Positions 34,445 to 42,923 of a stretch of 64,000 nucleotides of DNA are shown in pieces (within the stretch, counting starts at the first letter, position 1; each line of letters opens with the position of its first letter). Source of the stretch: an uncultured Anaerolineae bacterium (GTDB lineage Bacteria; Chloroflexota; Anaerolineae; Promineifilales; Promineifilaceae); NCBI GenBank assembly GCA_937943625.1, contig CALEAD010000004.1, positions 62,001 through 126,000 on the forward strand, read 5' to 3'. The position numbers were made by a program, and so were the translations under genes. The notes beneath the pieces were generated by a model. That model made no database searches. It was given only the letters and a program-made list of their open reading frames with translations, and was not told the origin of the DNA.

Positions 34445-35611
34445 CTAAAATGATTGGGCAGCAGGACCTGGTCGGAGCAGGAACAGATGCGCACGCACCA
34501 AAATAGATAGAACACCACGATTCAATAAGTAGCGGGGCTGATACCGGATAGCCAGGTAAAGCGCGCGCCTTGCCCTGGCCCAATCCCTGGCTGCGTAGGC
34601 GGTAAAAGCATGTTGCACGGCCGTTTCTCCTATCTTTTGTGCGCGGCGTCGCGCCAACAGCGCCAGCTCTGGGGGCAGATGGGTGTAAATCCGCTCCAGG
34701 TAAGCCAGCCCATCTTCGTGCTTGGGCAGTTCCAGCCAACCGGCAAATATGCGTGCCAGCGGCTCAGCATAGTCCAGCAAGAGGGTAGGTTCTAATTCCA
34801 CTGCCTTTTGCAAATGAAGTTTGGCCTCTGGAATTGCAGCAACAACGCGATAAGCCTGTGCAGCTGCGCGCAAATGGGCGCGGCTGTAAGCGCGCGCCTT
34901 CATTGCCTGCCACTCTAGGGGCAAATCGGCGCGGGCAAAAAAGTTGTCTAATACGGCAAAGGTGGCAGTGGTCATCTGACGGCCGTCGCGTGTCATCTGC
35001 GCGCGGTGAAAGCGGTACAAAGAAACGGGCTGTGCCACGTAGCCCATCGGGCAACCGGCCAGCGCCAGCCGCAACCACATATCCCAATCCTCATATGAGC
35101 GCAGCGCCTCATCAAAAAAGCCAACCCGCTCTTGCCACGATCTGCGCAGCAACACACTCCCTACGTGCAATGGGTTCCCTAAAAGTAAGTGGGTGGGGTT
35201 GGCGGGCAACTCCTGATCAAACAGCTTGCCAATTGGCTGACCTACTTCATCTATCGGCATGGCCTGCCCGGCAACAAAACCAAGCTGTGGCCGGGCGTTC
35301 AGTTCTGCCAGCAGCAGCTCCAGTTTGCGTGGCAAGAACAGGTCATCCGAATCCAGGTATGTGAGAAAATCACCATTGGCGTGGCGAATGCCAGTGTTAC
35401 GCGCCCCAGAAAGGCCACGGTTCTGCTGGTAAATGTAGCGAACGCGAGGATCGCTACATTGCTGTGCTACCTGCGCCGTGTTATCGGTGGAGCCATCATC
35501 TATGACCAGTACCTCCACATTGGCATAAGTCTGCTTCAGAGCACTTTGGATGGCGGCAGCCAGATAATGACCCTGGTTGTAGGCGGGAATGATAACGCTG
35601 ACTTGATTCAT
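34445..35611 (-). CDS. GT2-family glycosyltransferase with helical C-terminal domain
   Basis: 388 residues. The GT-A part shows [40 protein letters not shown] and SYEDWDMWLRLALAG. From about 230 a TPR-like helical domain follows, ending AIRYQPRYLLNRGVLSILVR, closely matched by the end of the GT2 at 37931. ATG 35611 is four bases after the upstream GT39 stop. Confidence 0.87.
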   Translation of the reverse strand: MNQVSVIIPAYNQGHYLAAAIQSALKQTYANVEVLVIDDGSTDNTAQVAQQCSDPRVRYIYQQNRGLSGARNTGIRHANGDFLTYLDSDDLFLPRKLELLLAELNARPQLGFVAGQAMPIDEVGQPIGKLFDQELPANPTHLLLGNPLHVGSVLLRRSWQERVGFFDEALRSYEDWDMWLRLALAGCPMGYVAQPVSLYRFHRAQMTRDGRQMTTATFAVLDNFFARADLPLEWQAMKARAYSRAHLRAAAQAYRVVAAIPEAKLHLQKAVELEPTLLLDYAEPLARIFAGWLELPKHEDGLAYLERIYTHLPPELALLARRRAQKIGETAVQHAFTAYAARDWARARRALYLAIRYQPRYLLNRGVLSILVRAHLFLLRPGPAAQSF

Positions 35612-35615
35612 GCGA

Positions 35616-37190
35616 TTACCTGGATATACCGTAAAGCAGGCCATCTTCGGCGCTGAATAAAATTGTTAATCCTAGATCGGCGGTTAGCTCAGATGGCGTG
35701 GGCAATGCGGGAATGGGCAACAGCGTAAAATAGACAACGACACCTGCTTCTTGGGCAAGTTGTGTTCTCAGGGCGCTCATTTCGGTGGCATAGTGGCTGT
35801 TTACTTGTTGTGTCACGCTTTCAAACTTGCGCGGCAAGCGTAAGACGGGGCGGCCAGTGTGCAGGTTAATGGGCTCTGGAGCGTTGGCGTAAATAGGTGT
35901 GCTGAGATTGAGTTGCCGCACTGCTTGCAACAAGGGGGAATGCTGCCAGGCTAGGCTATTAAAGCCAATACCTTGATCGTAGCCCTGGCGCAGCCATTGG
36001 CCACTTTGCCAGGTGTATCCAAGCGCCAGACTGGCCATCAGCAACCACAAAGGTAGCTGTTGCCATCGCAAACGGCCGTGTTGCGTCAGTGCAGCAACGT
36101 AAACCAGTAAAATCAGTAACGTCAGGTACACCGGCGCCAGAATGCGGTCGTCCAGGGGGGTATTGGCATCAAAAAAGGAAATAGAAATCAGCAGGAAAGC
36201 GGGGTAGATGAGCAGGAAAAGCGCCAACAGGTAAAACAAGGGCGGGAATAGTTGGCGCCACGGCTGTTGGCTATCTTGCCTGCGAAAATGGGCAGATACT
36301 GCCACGCCAGTTGCAAGCAATAGAATGCCCCAAACGGCCGATTTTAGCAGCCCGGTCCATTCTTGCGGCAATAAAAGCCAGCCGGCAACCGTATTTAGCC
36401 CTTGTTGCAGCTGCGCCCACTGCACGGGATGAAAGTAAAGGGTGCGAATTGTGCTCCCACTCCCCCTGTGCCAAAGCACCCACAGCAACAGTGGCGGCGC
36501 CGTAACGCTGCCTAGCAGCGCTGCGGGCACCAGGCGTGAACGCCAGGGTTGGGGGGAAAGCAGGAGCAAAGCAAATACGGCCGTAGCCAACAACGCCACA
36601 CCCGCATAGCGCGTAAGCAAAGCCAACCCCAGGCAAACAGCGCCAAGCAGCAACGGCAACCAGCCGGGGCGCAACAGGTAACGCGCCAGCCAGGCAAGCC
36701 CACTTAAGCCTAACAACAAAAAGAGCGCTTCTGTCCAGGCCATGCTGTGCAGAGTAAATAGTGGGGGCGCAACCAGAGCCAGGCCGGCAGCAATCACTCC
36801 CCACACTTTGTGCGGTGGCCTTAACTGCCACACCAGCACACCGGTCAGGGTGATATTGGCAGCAAAGAGCAGCGCCTGCAACCAGCGGGCACCTGACAGC
36901 GGGTCTATGCCTGCGTAGCCCCACCCCGCCAGCAAGATGGGGTAAAGTGGGGCATGGTGCGCCAGGGGAGCATTGATCTCGCTGCCAAAAGGCACGGTCA
37001 GTCCCAATCCCTGGCTCAGGTTCCGCGCCGCAGCGATGTAAACGGCCGAATCAGGCGAAAGCCCCACCCCCCAGCGCATCGTTGTCAGCAACAACAGCGC
37101 ACCCAACAAGGCAACCGATAAAAGTAGCCAGAGAAAACGGCCGTTAGCCGCGCGTGCATTTGTCAAAGCGGAACCCAAGAGGGAGGACAT
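35616..37190 (-). CDS. GT39-type membrane glycosyltransferase
   Basis: 524-residue polytopic membrane enzyme of the dolichyl/undecaprenyl-phosphate sugar transferase class: an early luminal loop with acidic residues (GLSPDSAVYIAAARNLSQG), about 11 helices and a soluble C-terminal domain. The start ATG 37190 has no good Shine-Dalgarno and sits three bases after the upstream GT2 stop, so translation is likely coupled. That GT2 (37194) resembles polyprenyl-phosphate sugar synthases and may make its donor. Confidence 0.83.
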   Translation of the reverse strand: MSSLLGSALTNARAANGRFLWLLLSVALLGALLLLTTMRWGVGLSPDSAVYIAAARNLSQGLGLTVPFGSEINAPLAHHAPLYPILLAGWGYAGIDPLSGARWLQALLFAANITLTGVLVWQLRPPHKVWGVIAAGLALVAPPLFTLHSMAWTEALFLLLGLSGLAWLARYLLRPGWLPLLLGAVCLGLALLTRYAGVALLATAVFALLLLSPQPWRSRLVPAALLGSVTAPPLLLWVLWHRGSGSTIRTLYFHPVQWAQLQQGLNTVAGWLLLPQEWTGLLKSAVWGILLLATGVAVSAHFRRQDSQQPWRQLFPPLFYLLALFLLIYPAFLLISISFFDANTPLDDRILAPVYLTLLILLVYVAALTQHGRLRWQQLPLWLLMASLALGYTWQSGQWLRQGYDQGIGFNSLAWQHSPLLQAVRQLNLSTPIYANAPEPINLHTGRPVLRLPRKFESVTQQVNSHYATEMSALRTQLAQEAGVVVYFTLLPIPALPTPSELTADLGLTILFSAEDGLLYGISR

Positions 37191-37193
37191 AAA

Positions 37194-37886
37194 CTAAGAA
37201 CGCAAGAAGCCATATTTGAGAATGACGTAGATAGCACGCACGCCATCCTTCCAGTTAATTTTCTTACCTTCGGCATAGGTACGTCCATAATAAGAAATCC
37301 CTACCTCATAGATCACAAAATTGCGGCGGGCAATTTTGGCTGTAAATTCCGGTTCAAAGCCGAAGCGATTCTCTGTAAGCGTAATTGCCTGCACCACCTC
37401 CCGCTTGAACACCTTATAGCACACTTCCATATCCGTCAGGTTCAGGTTGGTGAACATGTTAGACAGCAGCGTCAAAAACTTATTTCCCAACGAATGCCAA
37501 AAATACAGCACGCGATGCGACTCGCCGCCGGCAAAGCGCGAGCCATAAACCACATCCGCCTTGCCATCTAAAATAGGCGCCAACAGCTTGGGGTACTCTT
37601 GCGGTTCATACTCCAGGTCGGCATCTTGAATGATGATGATGTCGCCGGTTGCATGGTGAAAGCCAGTGCGCAGCGCCGCCCCCTTGCCCTGGTTTTGCGC
37701 GTGCAAGATGACGCAGATATTTTCATCCTGAAGAGTGGCTAAAAAATCGCGCGTCCCATCAACAGAACCGTCATCTACAATCACAATTTCTTTGGCAAAG
37801 GGCAGGTCAACTGCTTGCACTTTTTGCAAAATTTGGGCGATGGTTTTAATCTCATTGTAGCAAGGAATAACAATAGATACCTTCAT
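37194..37886 (-). CDS. Polyprenyl-phosphate sugar synthase (DPM1-like GT2)
   Basis: 230-residue cytoplasmic GT2: [49 protein letters not shown] (DXD) and [12 protein letters not shown], all typical of dolichol-phosphate mannosyl/glucosyl synthase. It would transfer a hexose to undecaprenyl phosphate for the adjacent GT39 enzyme. ATG 37886 is chosen because the family starts with the [10 protein letters not shown] strand. Confidence 0.9.
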   Translation of the reverse strand: MKVSIVIPCYNEIKTIAQILQKVQAVDLPFAKEIVIVDDGSVDGTRDFLATLQDENICVILHAQNQGKGAALRTGFHHATGDIIIIQDADLEYEPQEYPKLLAPILDGKADVVYGSRFAGGESHRVLYFWHSLGNKFLTLLSNMFTNLNLTDMEVCYKVFKREVVQAITLTENRFGFEPEFTAKIARRNFVIYEVGISYYGRTYAEGKKINWKDGVRAIYVILKYGFLRS

Positions 37887-37930
37887 GATAATTTGTGTCA
37901 CTGTGAAAAAGTTGTCAGGCTTTGCGCTTC

Positions 37931-39145
37931 TTAGAAAAGGCGAACGTCTTTTGTCCTCTGGGATGATGATGAGCGTAGCAGCAAGCGCCAAACACCCCGA
38001 TTGCCCAGCCAGCGGGGATTATACCGGATGGCGCGCCAGATATGGGCACGCACCTGAGTATTTTGCAGCGTAAATGCAGCCTGGACGTGTAACTCCGCTA
38101 AAAAGCGCCCACGCAAACGGCACAATTCGGGGGTTTGGGGCAATAGTTGCCCAAATAGGCTTTCGCCCAGGGTGATGGCCTGGGGAAATGGCGCGCGGCT
38201 CAGGTAGCGGTGCAGAATGGTTTCTAGTTGTGTGCTATTTTGGAGTAAACGGCCGTCGGCCGCTTGCGCTCGCGCCAGCGCCTCTTGTGCCCCGGCATGG
38301 TTGCCATCCATCCAGGCCAACACGGCAGCGCGCAAAAAGTCACGCCCAACCAGTGCCCATTTATCTGGGGCGGGCGCGCAGGCAAAGCGACGTTGCAACG
38401 CATTTTGCAGCGCCAGGGCTTTGCGGTTCATTTGCAGGTAACGGCGCCTGACGCTGACAGAAGCAGCATGCTGACGATACAGGTACAGCGGCTCTGGCAG
38501 GCAGGCCATTTCTCCTACTTCAGCCAGGCGCAGGCAAAGGTCATAATCCTCGCTGTAACTCAGATTTTCATCAAAGTAAAAACCGGCGTGCTGCATGGCG
38601 CTGTAGCGCGCCAAAATGGTTGGTCCGCAAAAACACATATAATCTAACAAAGTTGCCTGAATCTGTTCGTTATTGGCTGGGGTGGTAATCATACCCACGG
38701 GGGCACCCTGGGCATCAATGATCTGCGCATTTGTGCCCACCGCTACTACCCGCTCATGCGCCTGCAAAAAAGCTACCTGGCAGGCCAGACGCTGCGGCAA
38801 GGAAAGGTCATCACCATCCTGGCGCGTAATATACTGTCCGCGCGCCAGGCGCAACCCCACATTTAGAGCGGCGCTCGTACCCATATTCGTCTGGTTGCGC
38901 ACCGCAATTAAGCGCCTATCTTGCTGCGCATACGTTGTGATAATCGGCCAGGTGTTGTCTGTAGAGCCGTCATCAATCACTATTAATTCCAGGTTGGTCA
39001 GTGATTGGGTAAGGATACTTTCAATGGCATTTGCCAGAAAAGACGCGCCGTTGAGCACGGTGAGAATGACGGTGACGAGCGGGGAATCGGCCAACGGCCG
39101 TTCTGCCCCAGCATCCATCGCCAAAGATTCAGCAGACACATTCAT
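37931..39145 (-). CDS. GT2-family glycosyltransferase with helical C-terminal domain
   Basis: 404 residues. [44 protein letters not shown] (DXD) and [16 protein letters not shown] form the GT-A domain. The C-terminal helical part ends [20 protein letters not shown], paralogous to the end of the GT2 at 34445. ATG 39145 is two bases after the Wzt stop; a longer form would overlap that gene. Confidence 0.87.
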   Translation of the reverse strand: MNVSAESLAMDAGAERPLADSPLVTVILTVLNGASFLANAIESILTQSLTNLELIVIDDGSTDNTWPIITTYAQQDRRLIAVRNQTNMGTSAALNVGLRLARGQYITRQDGDDLSLPQRLACQVAFLQAHERVVAVGTNAQIIDAQGAPVGMITTPANNEQIQATLLDYMCFCGPTILARYSAMQHAGFYFDENLSYSEDYDLCLRLAEVGEMACLPEPLYLYRQHAASVSVRRRYLQMNRKALALQNALQRRFACAPAPDKWALVGRDFLRAAVLAWMDGNHAGAQEALARAQAADGRLLQNSTQLETILHRYLSRAPFPQAITLGESLFGQLLPQTPELCRLRGRFLAELHVQAAFTLQNTQVRAHIWRAIRYNPRWLGNRGVWRLLLRSSSSQRTKDVRLF

Positions 39146-39147
39146 GC

Positions 39148-40434
39148 TCACGGCATCTTCTCTGCAATCATCAGGTCTGTCGTCCAATTCAATCGGGGAC
39201 GCACAGCGCCCGGCTCCTTCCCATACCAGGCCCCAGGGCGCTCATCCAGCTCCAGCACCTCAAACTGCAACGCCTCTTCATGGCGGAAAATGATCTTCAA
39301 GCCATTTTCCAAAATCAGCAACACAATGCGGTGCGCGCCGGAGTTCAAAAAGTTGGCCGGAATGTGACACACGCTGCGCAAAAGCCCCACCGGCAAGGGG
39401 TTGTCTTGCGTGATTGGGTCTGTTTCATTGGAATTCGTGGTAAAGGCAATAATTTGCTGCTCGTTATACACGTGCAAGCAAACATGCAAGCGCGCCTGCG
39501 GCACCATATTCCAATACAACACCTCTACCAACAGAGGCATAGACATGCTAATCGGGTCGCCTGGCACACCCCCGGCCGGGCGAATGGCAATGCGGTGCAA
39601 GCGCACTTTTTCGTTGCCTGGCGCCGTTTGTGGCTCGTACCACACCTGTTCGGCAACGGCGGCAAAGGTGACCGAAAGATACTTACCCAGCACATCGGCC
39701 GTTGTGCCCTGGGCACGCAGTTGCCCACCATCTAGCCACACCACACGCTGGCACAGGTTTTGCACAGCAATCATATTATGGCTTACGAACAGAACCGTAC
39801 GCCCTTCCGAGGCCACATCTTCCATTTTGCCCAGGCACTTTTTCTGAAAAGCAGCATCGCCTACGGCCAAAACCTCATCCACCAGCAGCACTTCCGGCTC
39901 CAGGTGCGCGGCAACCGCAAAAGCCAGGCGCACATACATGCCGCTAGAGTAGCGCTTGACTGGCGTATCTAAGAAGCGTGCCACACCGGCAAACGCCACA
40001 ATCTCATCAAACTTGCGCTCTATTTCGACGCGCTTCATGCCCAAAATGGCGCCGCTGAGGTAGATGTTTTCGCGCCCGGTCAGTTCTGGATGAAACCCTG
40101 TGCCCACCTCTAGCAAAGAGCCGACGCGCCCGTGCACAATGGCACGCCCTTGTGTCGGCTCAGTAATGCGTGAAAGTATCTTTAACAGCGTGCTCTTGCC
40201 CGCGCCATTGCGGCCAATGATGCCGATTACTTCGCCCTGTGCCACGTTAAACGAAACACCTTGCAGCGCCCAAAGAATTTCGTCTGCTTCTGGCTCGCGC
40301 AGTGTAGACAGCAGGTAATTGAAAGGGGAAAGCACCTTGCGTAACAAGGAGGTGCTCCCTCTAGTCTGCCACGGCGCGCGACCAATGCGGTAACGCTTGC
40401 CGAGATTTTCAACCTCAATCGCATAGTGGGTCAT
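39148..40434 (-). CDS. wzt: ABC exporter ATPase with glycan-binding C-terminus (Wzt-like)
   Basis: 428 residues, the energising subunit of an ABC polysaccharide exporter. Walker A GRNGAGKST, signature YSSGMYVRLAFA, Walker B LLVDEVLAVGD and the switch His in FVSHN are present. After about 260 a beta-sandwich domain follows (LHRIAIRPAGG to QFEVLELDE) like the carbohydrate-recognition domain of E. coli O9a Wzt, which recognises the finished chain end. ATG overlaps the permease stop by four bases. Confidence 0.93.
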   Translation of the reverse strand: MTHYAIEVENLGKRYRIGRAPWQTRGSTSLLRKVLSPFNYLLSTLREPEADEILWALQGVSFNVAQGEVIGIIGRNGAGKSTLLKILSRITEPTQGRAIVHGRVGSLLEVGTGFHPELTGRENIYLSGAILGMKRVEIERKFDEIVAFAGVARFLDTPVKRYSSGMYVRLAFAVAAHLEPEVLLVDEVLAVGDAAFQKKCLGKMEDVASEGRTVLFVSHNMIAVQNLCQRVVWLDGGQLRAQGTTADVLGKYLSVTFAAVAEQVWYEPQTAPGNEKVRLHRIAIRPAGGVPGDPISMSMPLLVEVLYWNMVPQARLHVCLHVYNEQQIIAFTTNSNETDPITQDNPLPVGLLRSVCHIPANFLNSGAHRIVLLILENGLKIIFRHEEALQFEVLELDERPGAWYGKEPGAVRPRLNWTTDLMIAEKMP

Positions 40435-41291
40435 AGTACGTCTACCACGGTTCTTTCTGTGCGGCGGAAGATGAAGGCGCCGCTAACCAAGGCAAGAATC
40501 ACCATCAGGACGGAAAGAGAAAACAGGAGGAGTGGAGGCGCCTCGCCCCCGATGAGCGCCCAGCGAAAGCCCTGGATGACACCGGTCATCGGGTTGAGGT
40601 AGTAAAAAATGTGCAGCGATTCAGGAATGAGGCTGACGGGGTAGATGACGGGCGAGGCATACATGAGCGCCTGGAGCAAAAAGGTGATGGCAAAGGCGAC
40701 ATCGCGGTATTTTACGGAAAGAGTGGCCAACCAAAAACCTGCGGCCAGGGCAAAAGCGACTGTGACCAGCAGGAGTAGAGGCAACCAAAGTATTGCTATG
40801 TGTAGGGGGATGCGGTAGATGAGCATGGCGATAAATAGCACAAGCAGGGCAGCCACAAAATCTACGAGGCCGGAGATGGTTGCCGCAATGGGGATGACCA
40901 TGCGCGGGAAGTACACTTTGGAGATGACGTGCATGTTGTCTACCAGGCTGCGCGAGGTGCGGGTGACGGCGTTGGCGAAGTAGCTCCAGGGCAGTAGCGC
41001 TGCCAGGGAAAAGATGGGGTAGGGTACCCCATCAGAGGGGACTTGTACAATTCGGCCGAATACAAGCGATAAAATGAGCATATTCAGGACAGGACGTAAG
41101 AAAATCCAGGAGATGCCCAGGGCTGTCTGGCGGTAAACACCTTGCAACTCGCGCCAGATCAGGAAGCCAAGCAGTTCGCGGTATTCCCACAGGTCACGCA
41201 GCCCCAGGCTGGCCCAGCCACGTGAGCTTTCAATGACGATGCAGGCAACCGGCGGGGCTTCTGTTTGTGCCGCAGTGGTGGATGAGGACAT
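40431..41291 (-). CDS. wzm: ABC-2 type polysaccharide export permease (Wzm-like)
   Basis: 286 residues, six membrane helices. The amphipathic N-terminal segment LGLRDLWEYRELLGFLIWREL leads into FLRPVLNMLILSLVFG, and the periplasmic PG-loop region NPMTGVIQGFRWAL is typical of Wzm/TagG/RfbA. Together with the overlapping Wzt gene it exports a lipid-linked glycan across the inner membrane. Confidence 0.93.
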   Translation of the reverse strand: MSSSTTAAQTEAPPVACIVIESSRGWASLGLRDLWEYRELLGFLIWRELQGVYRQTALGISWIFLRPVLNMLILSLVFGRIVQVPSDGVPYPIFSLAALLPWSYFANAVTRTSRSLVDNMHVISKVYFPRMVIPIAATISGLVDFVAALLVLFIAMLIYRIPLHIAILWLPLLLLVTVAFALAAGFWLATLSVKYRDVAFAITFLLQALMYASPVIYPVSLIPESLHIFYYLNPMTGVIQGFRWALIGGEAPPLLLFSLSVLMVILALVSGAFIFRRTERTVVDVL

Positions 41292-41294
41292 AGC

Positions 41295-42923
41295 TTAATA
41301 ATCTTCGCTTTGCTTCGCCGTGGCACGGCATGTGGTGACGCGGTGCGCTTGTTGATATTGTCTGATAAAGAGGAATAAAGCAAGGAACAGGGCTGAAGGC
41401 AGTACGCCTAGCCAGACAGGAGAGGCCAAGGCAACCGTCACGTCGGCGTTGGCGGTCTCGTCCAGAAACAGTGGGGTGGAAACGGCCGTTTCGGGCAAGG
41501 CAGGCTGCGGGTCAGCAGGCTGTGGGTCAGCAGACAATGGCAGGTCAAGTGCAGCGGTGGCAACAGCCGTTTCCCGCTCACGCCAGGGCATAGGGGGCAG
41601 GTGGGGCACATCCTTTAGCACCCCGGTCAGGGCCAAAATTTCCCCCACGACGTTGTCATACCAGGCCACCACCAGGTAATTCCCGCTGACAATTATGGCG
41701 CGCGGGTTTACCATGCCATTCGGGCCACCCACCAACTGTGTATCGGACCACGCACGGCCGCCTTGCCACGTGCTATGCCAGATGCCCAGGTCGCCCAGGC
41801 GGCCCACCGTGCCTTCGCGGATACGCTGGGCAATAAACAGATGCAGCGTGTCGGCGCCATCGCGGGTAAATTCGACAAAGCCATTTTCGCCGATCAGCCA
41901 GTAGAAGGTGTCTAGCGGTTCGCTCCAGGTTTGTCCGGCATCCTCAGAATACATAAAGTGGCGATAAGCACGGTAGCCTCCTTCCCAGGTGGCCAGCAGG
42001 TGGTCGCCACCCAGCCAGGCCAGCTTGGTCCAATCTCGTTCATACTCCCCTTCGGCGCGCTGTGCCAGTTTGACCGGGGCATCCCAGGTACGGCCGTTGT
42101 CGAGCGAGCGCACCACCCAGACGGCCTGTCCATTACCGGATTGGTCCCATTCCGTCCAGGAAACAAACAGCCATTCCTCTGGCACAGCTAAAAGGCGCAC
42201 ATTGCTGTACCCACGTTGCGGGTCGGGGGTAAAGGCAATATCTACCGGCTCTGACCAGCTTTGCCCGCCATCTGAAGAGTAAATATGGGTAATGGCGCGG
42301 GGGTCGTTGCCGGCGTATTGCTCTTCCCAATGGCCACGTCCATAGACCACATGCAATGTATCGGTCGCGGGTAGATATTCAATATCAATGACGTACTGGG
42401 TACCGGTCGCATCTTCGGCCAGCATAATGGGCGAGGCCCAGGCCTGCGCATTGAGCGCCTGGTCTGCCGGGGCATAACTGTAGTAGAGCTTGTCCGGGTA
42501 ATCGCCCAACCAGATTAAGTGAATGGTGCCGTAATCGTCCATAATGCCTTCTGGTTGCCAGGCCGAGGGGGTGTACAAAGCGGTCTCGCTTACCGGGGAA
42601 AGCAAGATGTCATTGGGCTGTGACCAGCTTACCCCATCCCAACGGGCGTACATGATGGTATTACCGGCAGTGGTGCCCCCCGTGACGACACGACCGTCTA
42701 CATCTTCACTCCAGAAGAGGTGCGCTACGCCGGTACGATCGGCCAGCAAAAAGGGGTCTACAGAGCTAACGGGGGTGTTAGACAGGTTGATGATATGGAT
42801 GTCGGTCACGGCCGTTGGCTGCGTGCGCGTAGCCGCTGCTGTGTGCGCCCACACAAGCAACAGGGGCAGCCAGAACAGGTACAGGGTCAGGCGGAGAAGG
42901 GTCCGTGTTAGCCTGGGCATCAT
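41295..42923 (-). CDS. Membrane-anchored Asp-box (BNR) beta-propeller protein
   Basis: 542 residues from ATG 42923. A signal peptide or anchor comes first, then a sialidase-type propeller with Asp-box motifs SSDGGQSWSEP, SLDNGRTWDAP and SEDAGQTWSEP, a Thr/Ala/Asp/Pro-rich linker and a C-terminal hydrophobic helix (about 505-525). The start ATGATG overlaps the TGA of the paralogue upstream. Asp-boxes alone do not prove glycosidase activity; the catalytic Arg triad and Glu/Tyr pair were not identified. It sits just upstream of the ABC exporter genes. Confidence 0.85.
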   Translation of the reverse strand: MMPRLTRTLLRLTLYLFWLPLLLVWAHTAAATRTQPTAVTDIHIINLSNTPVSSVDPFLLADRTGVAHLFWSEDVDGRVVTGGTTAGNTIMYARWDGVSWSQPNDILLSPVSETALYTPSAWQPEGIMDDYGTIHLIWLGDYPDKLYYSYAPADQALNAQAWASPIMLAEDATGTQYVIDIEYLPATDTLHVVYGRGHWEEQYAGNDPRAITHIYSSDGGQSWSEPVDIAFTPDPQRGYSNVRLLAVPEEWLFVSWTEWDQSGNGQAVWVVRSLDNGRTWDAPVKLAQRAEGEYERDWTKLAWLGGDHLLATWEGGYRAYRHFMYSEDAGQTWSEPLDTFYWLIGENGFVEFTRDGADTLHLFIAQRIREGTVGRLGDLGIWHSTWQGGRAWSDTQLVGGPNGMVNPRAIIVSGNYLVVAWYDNVVGEILALTGVLKDVPHLPPMPWRERETAVATAALDLPLSADPQPADPQPALPETAVSTPLFLDETANADVTVALASPVWLGVLPSALFLALFLFIRQYQQAHRVTTCRATAKQSEDY

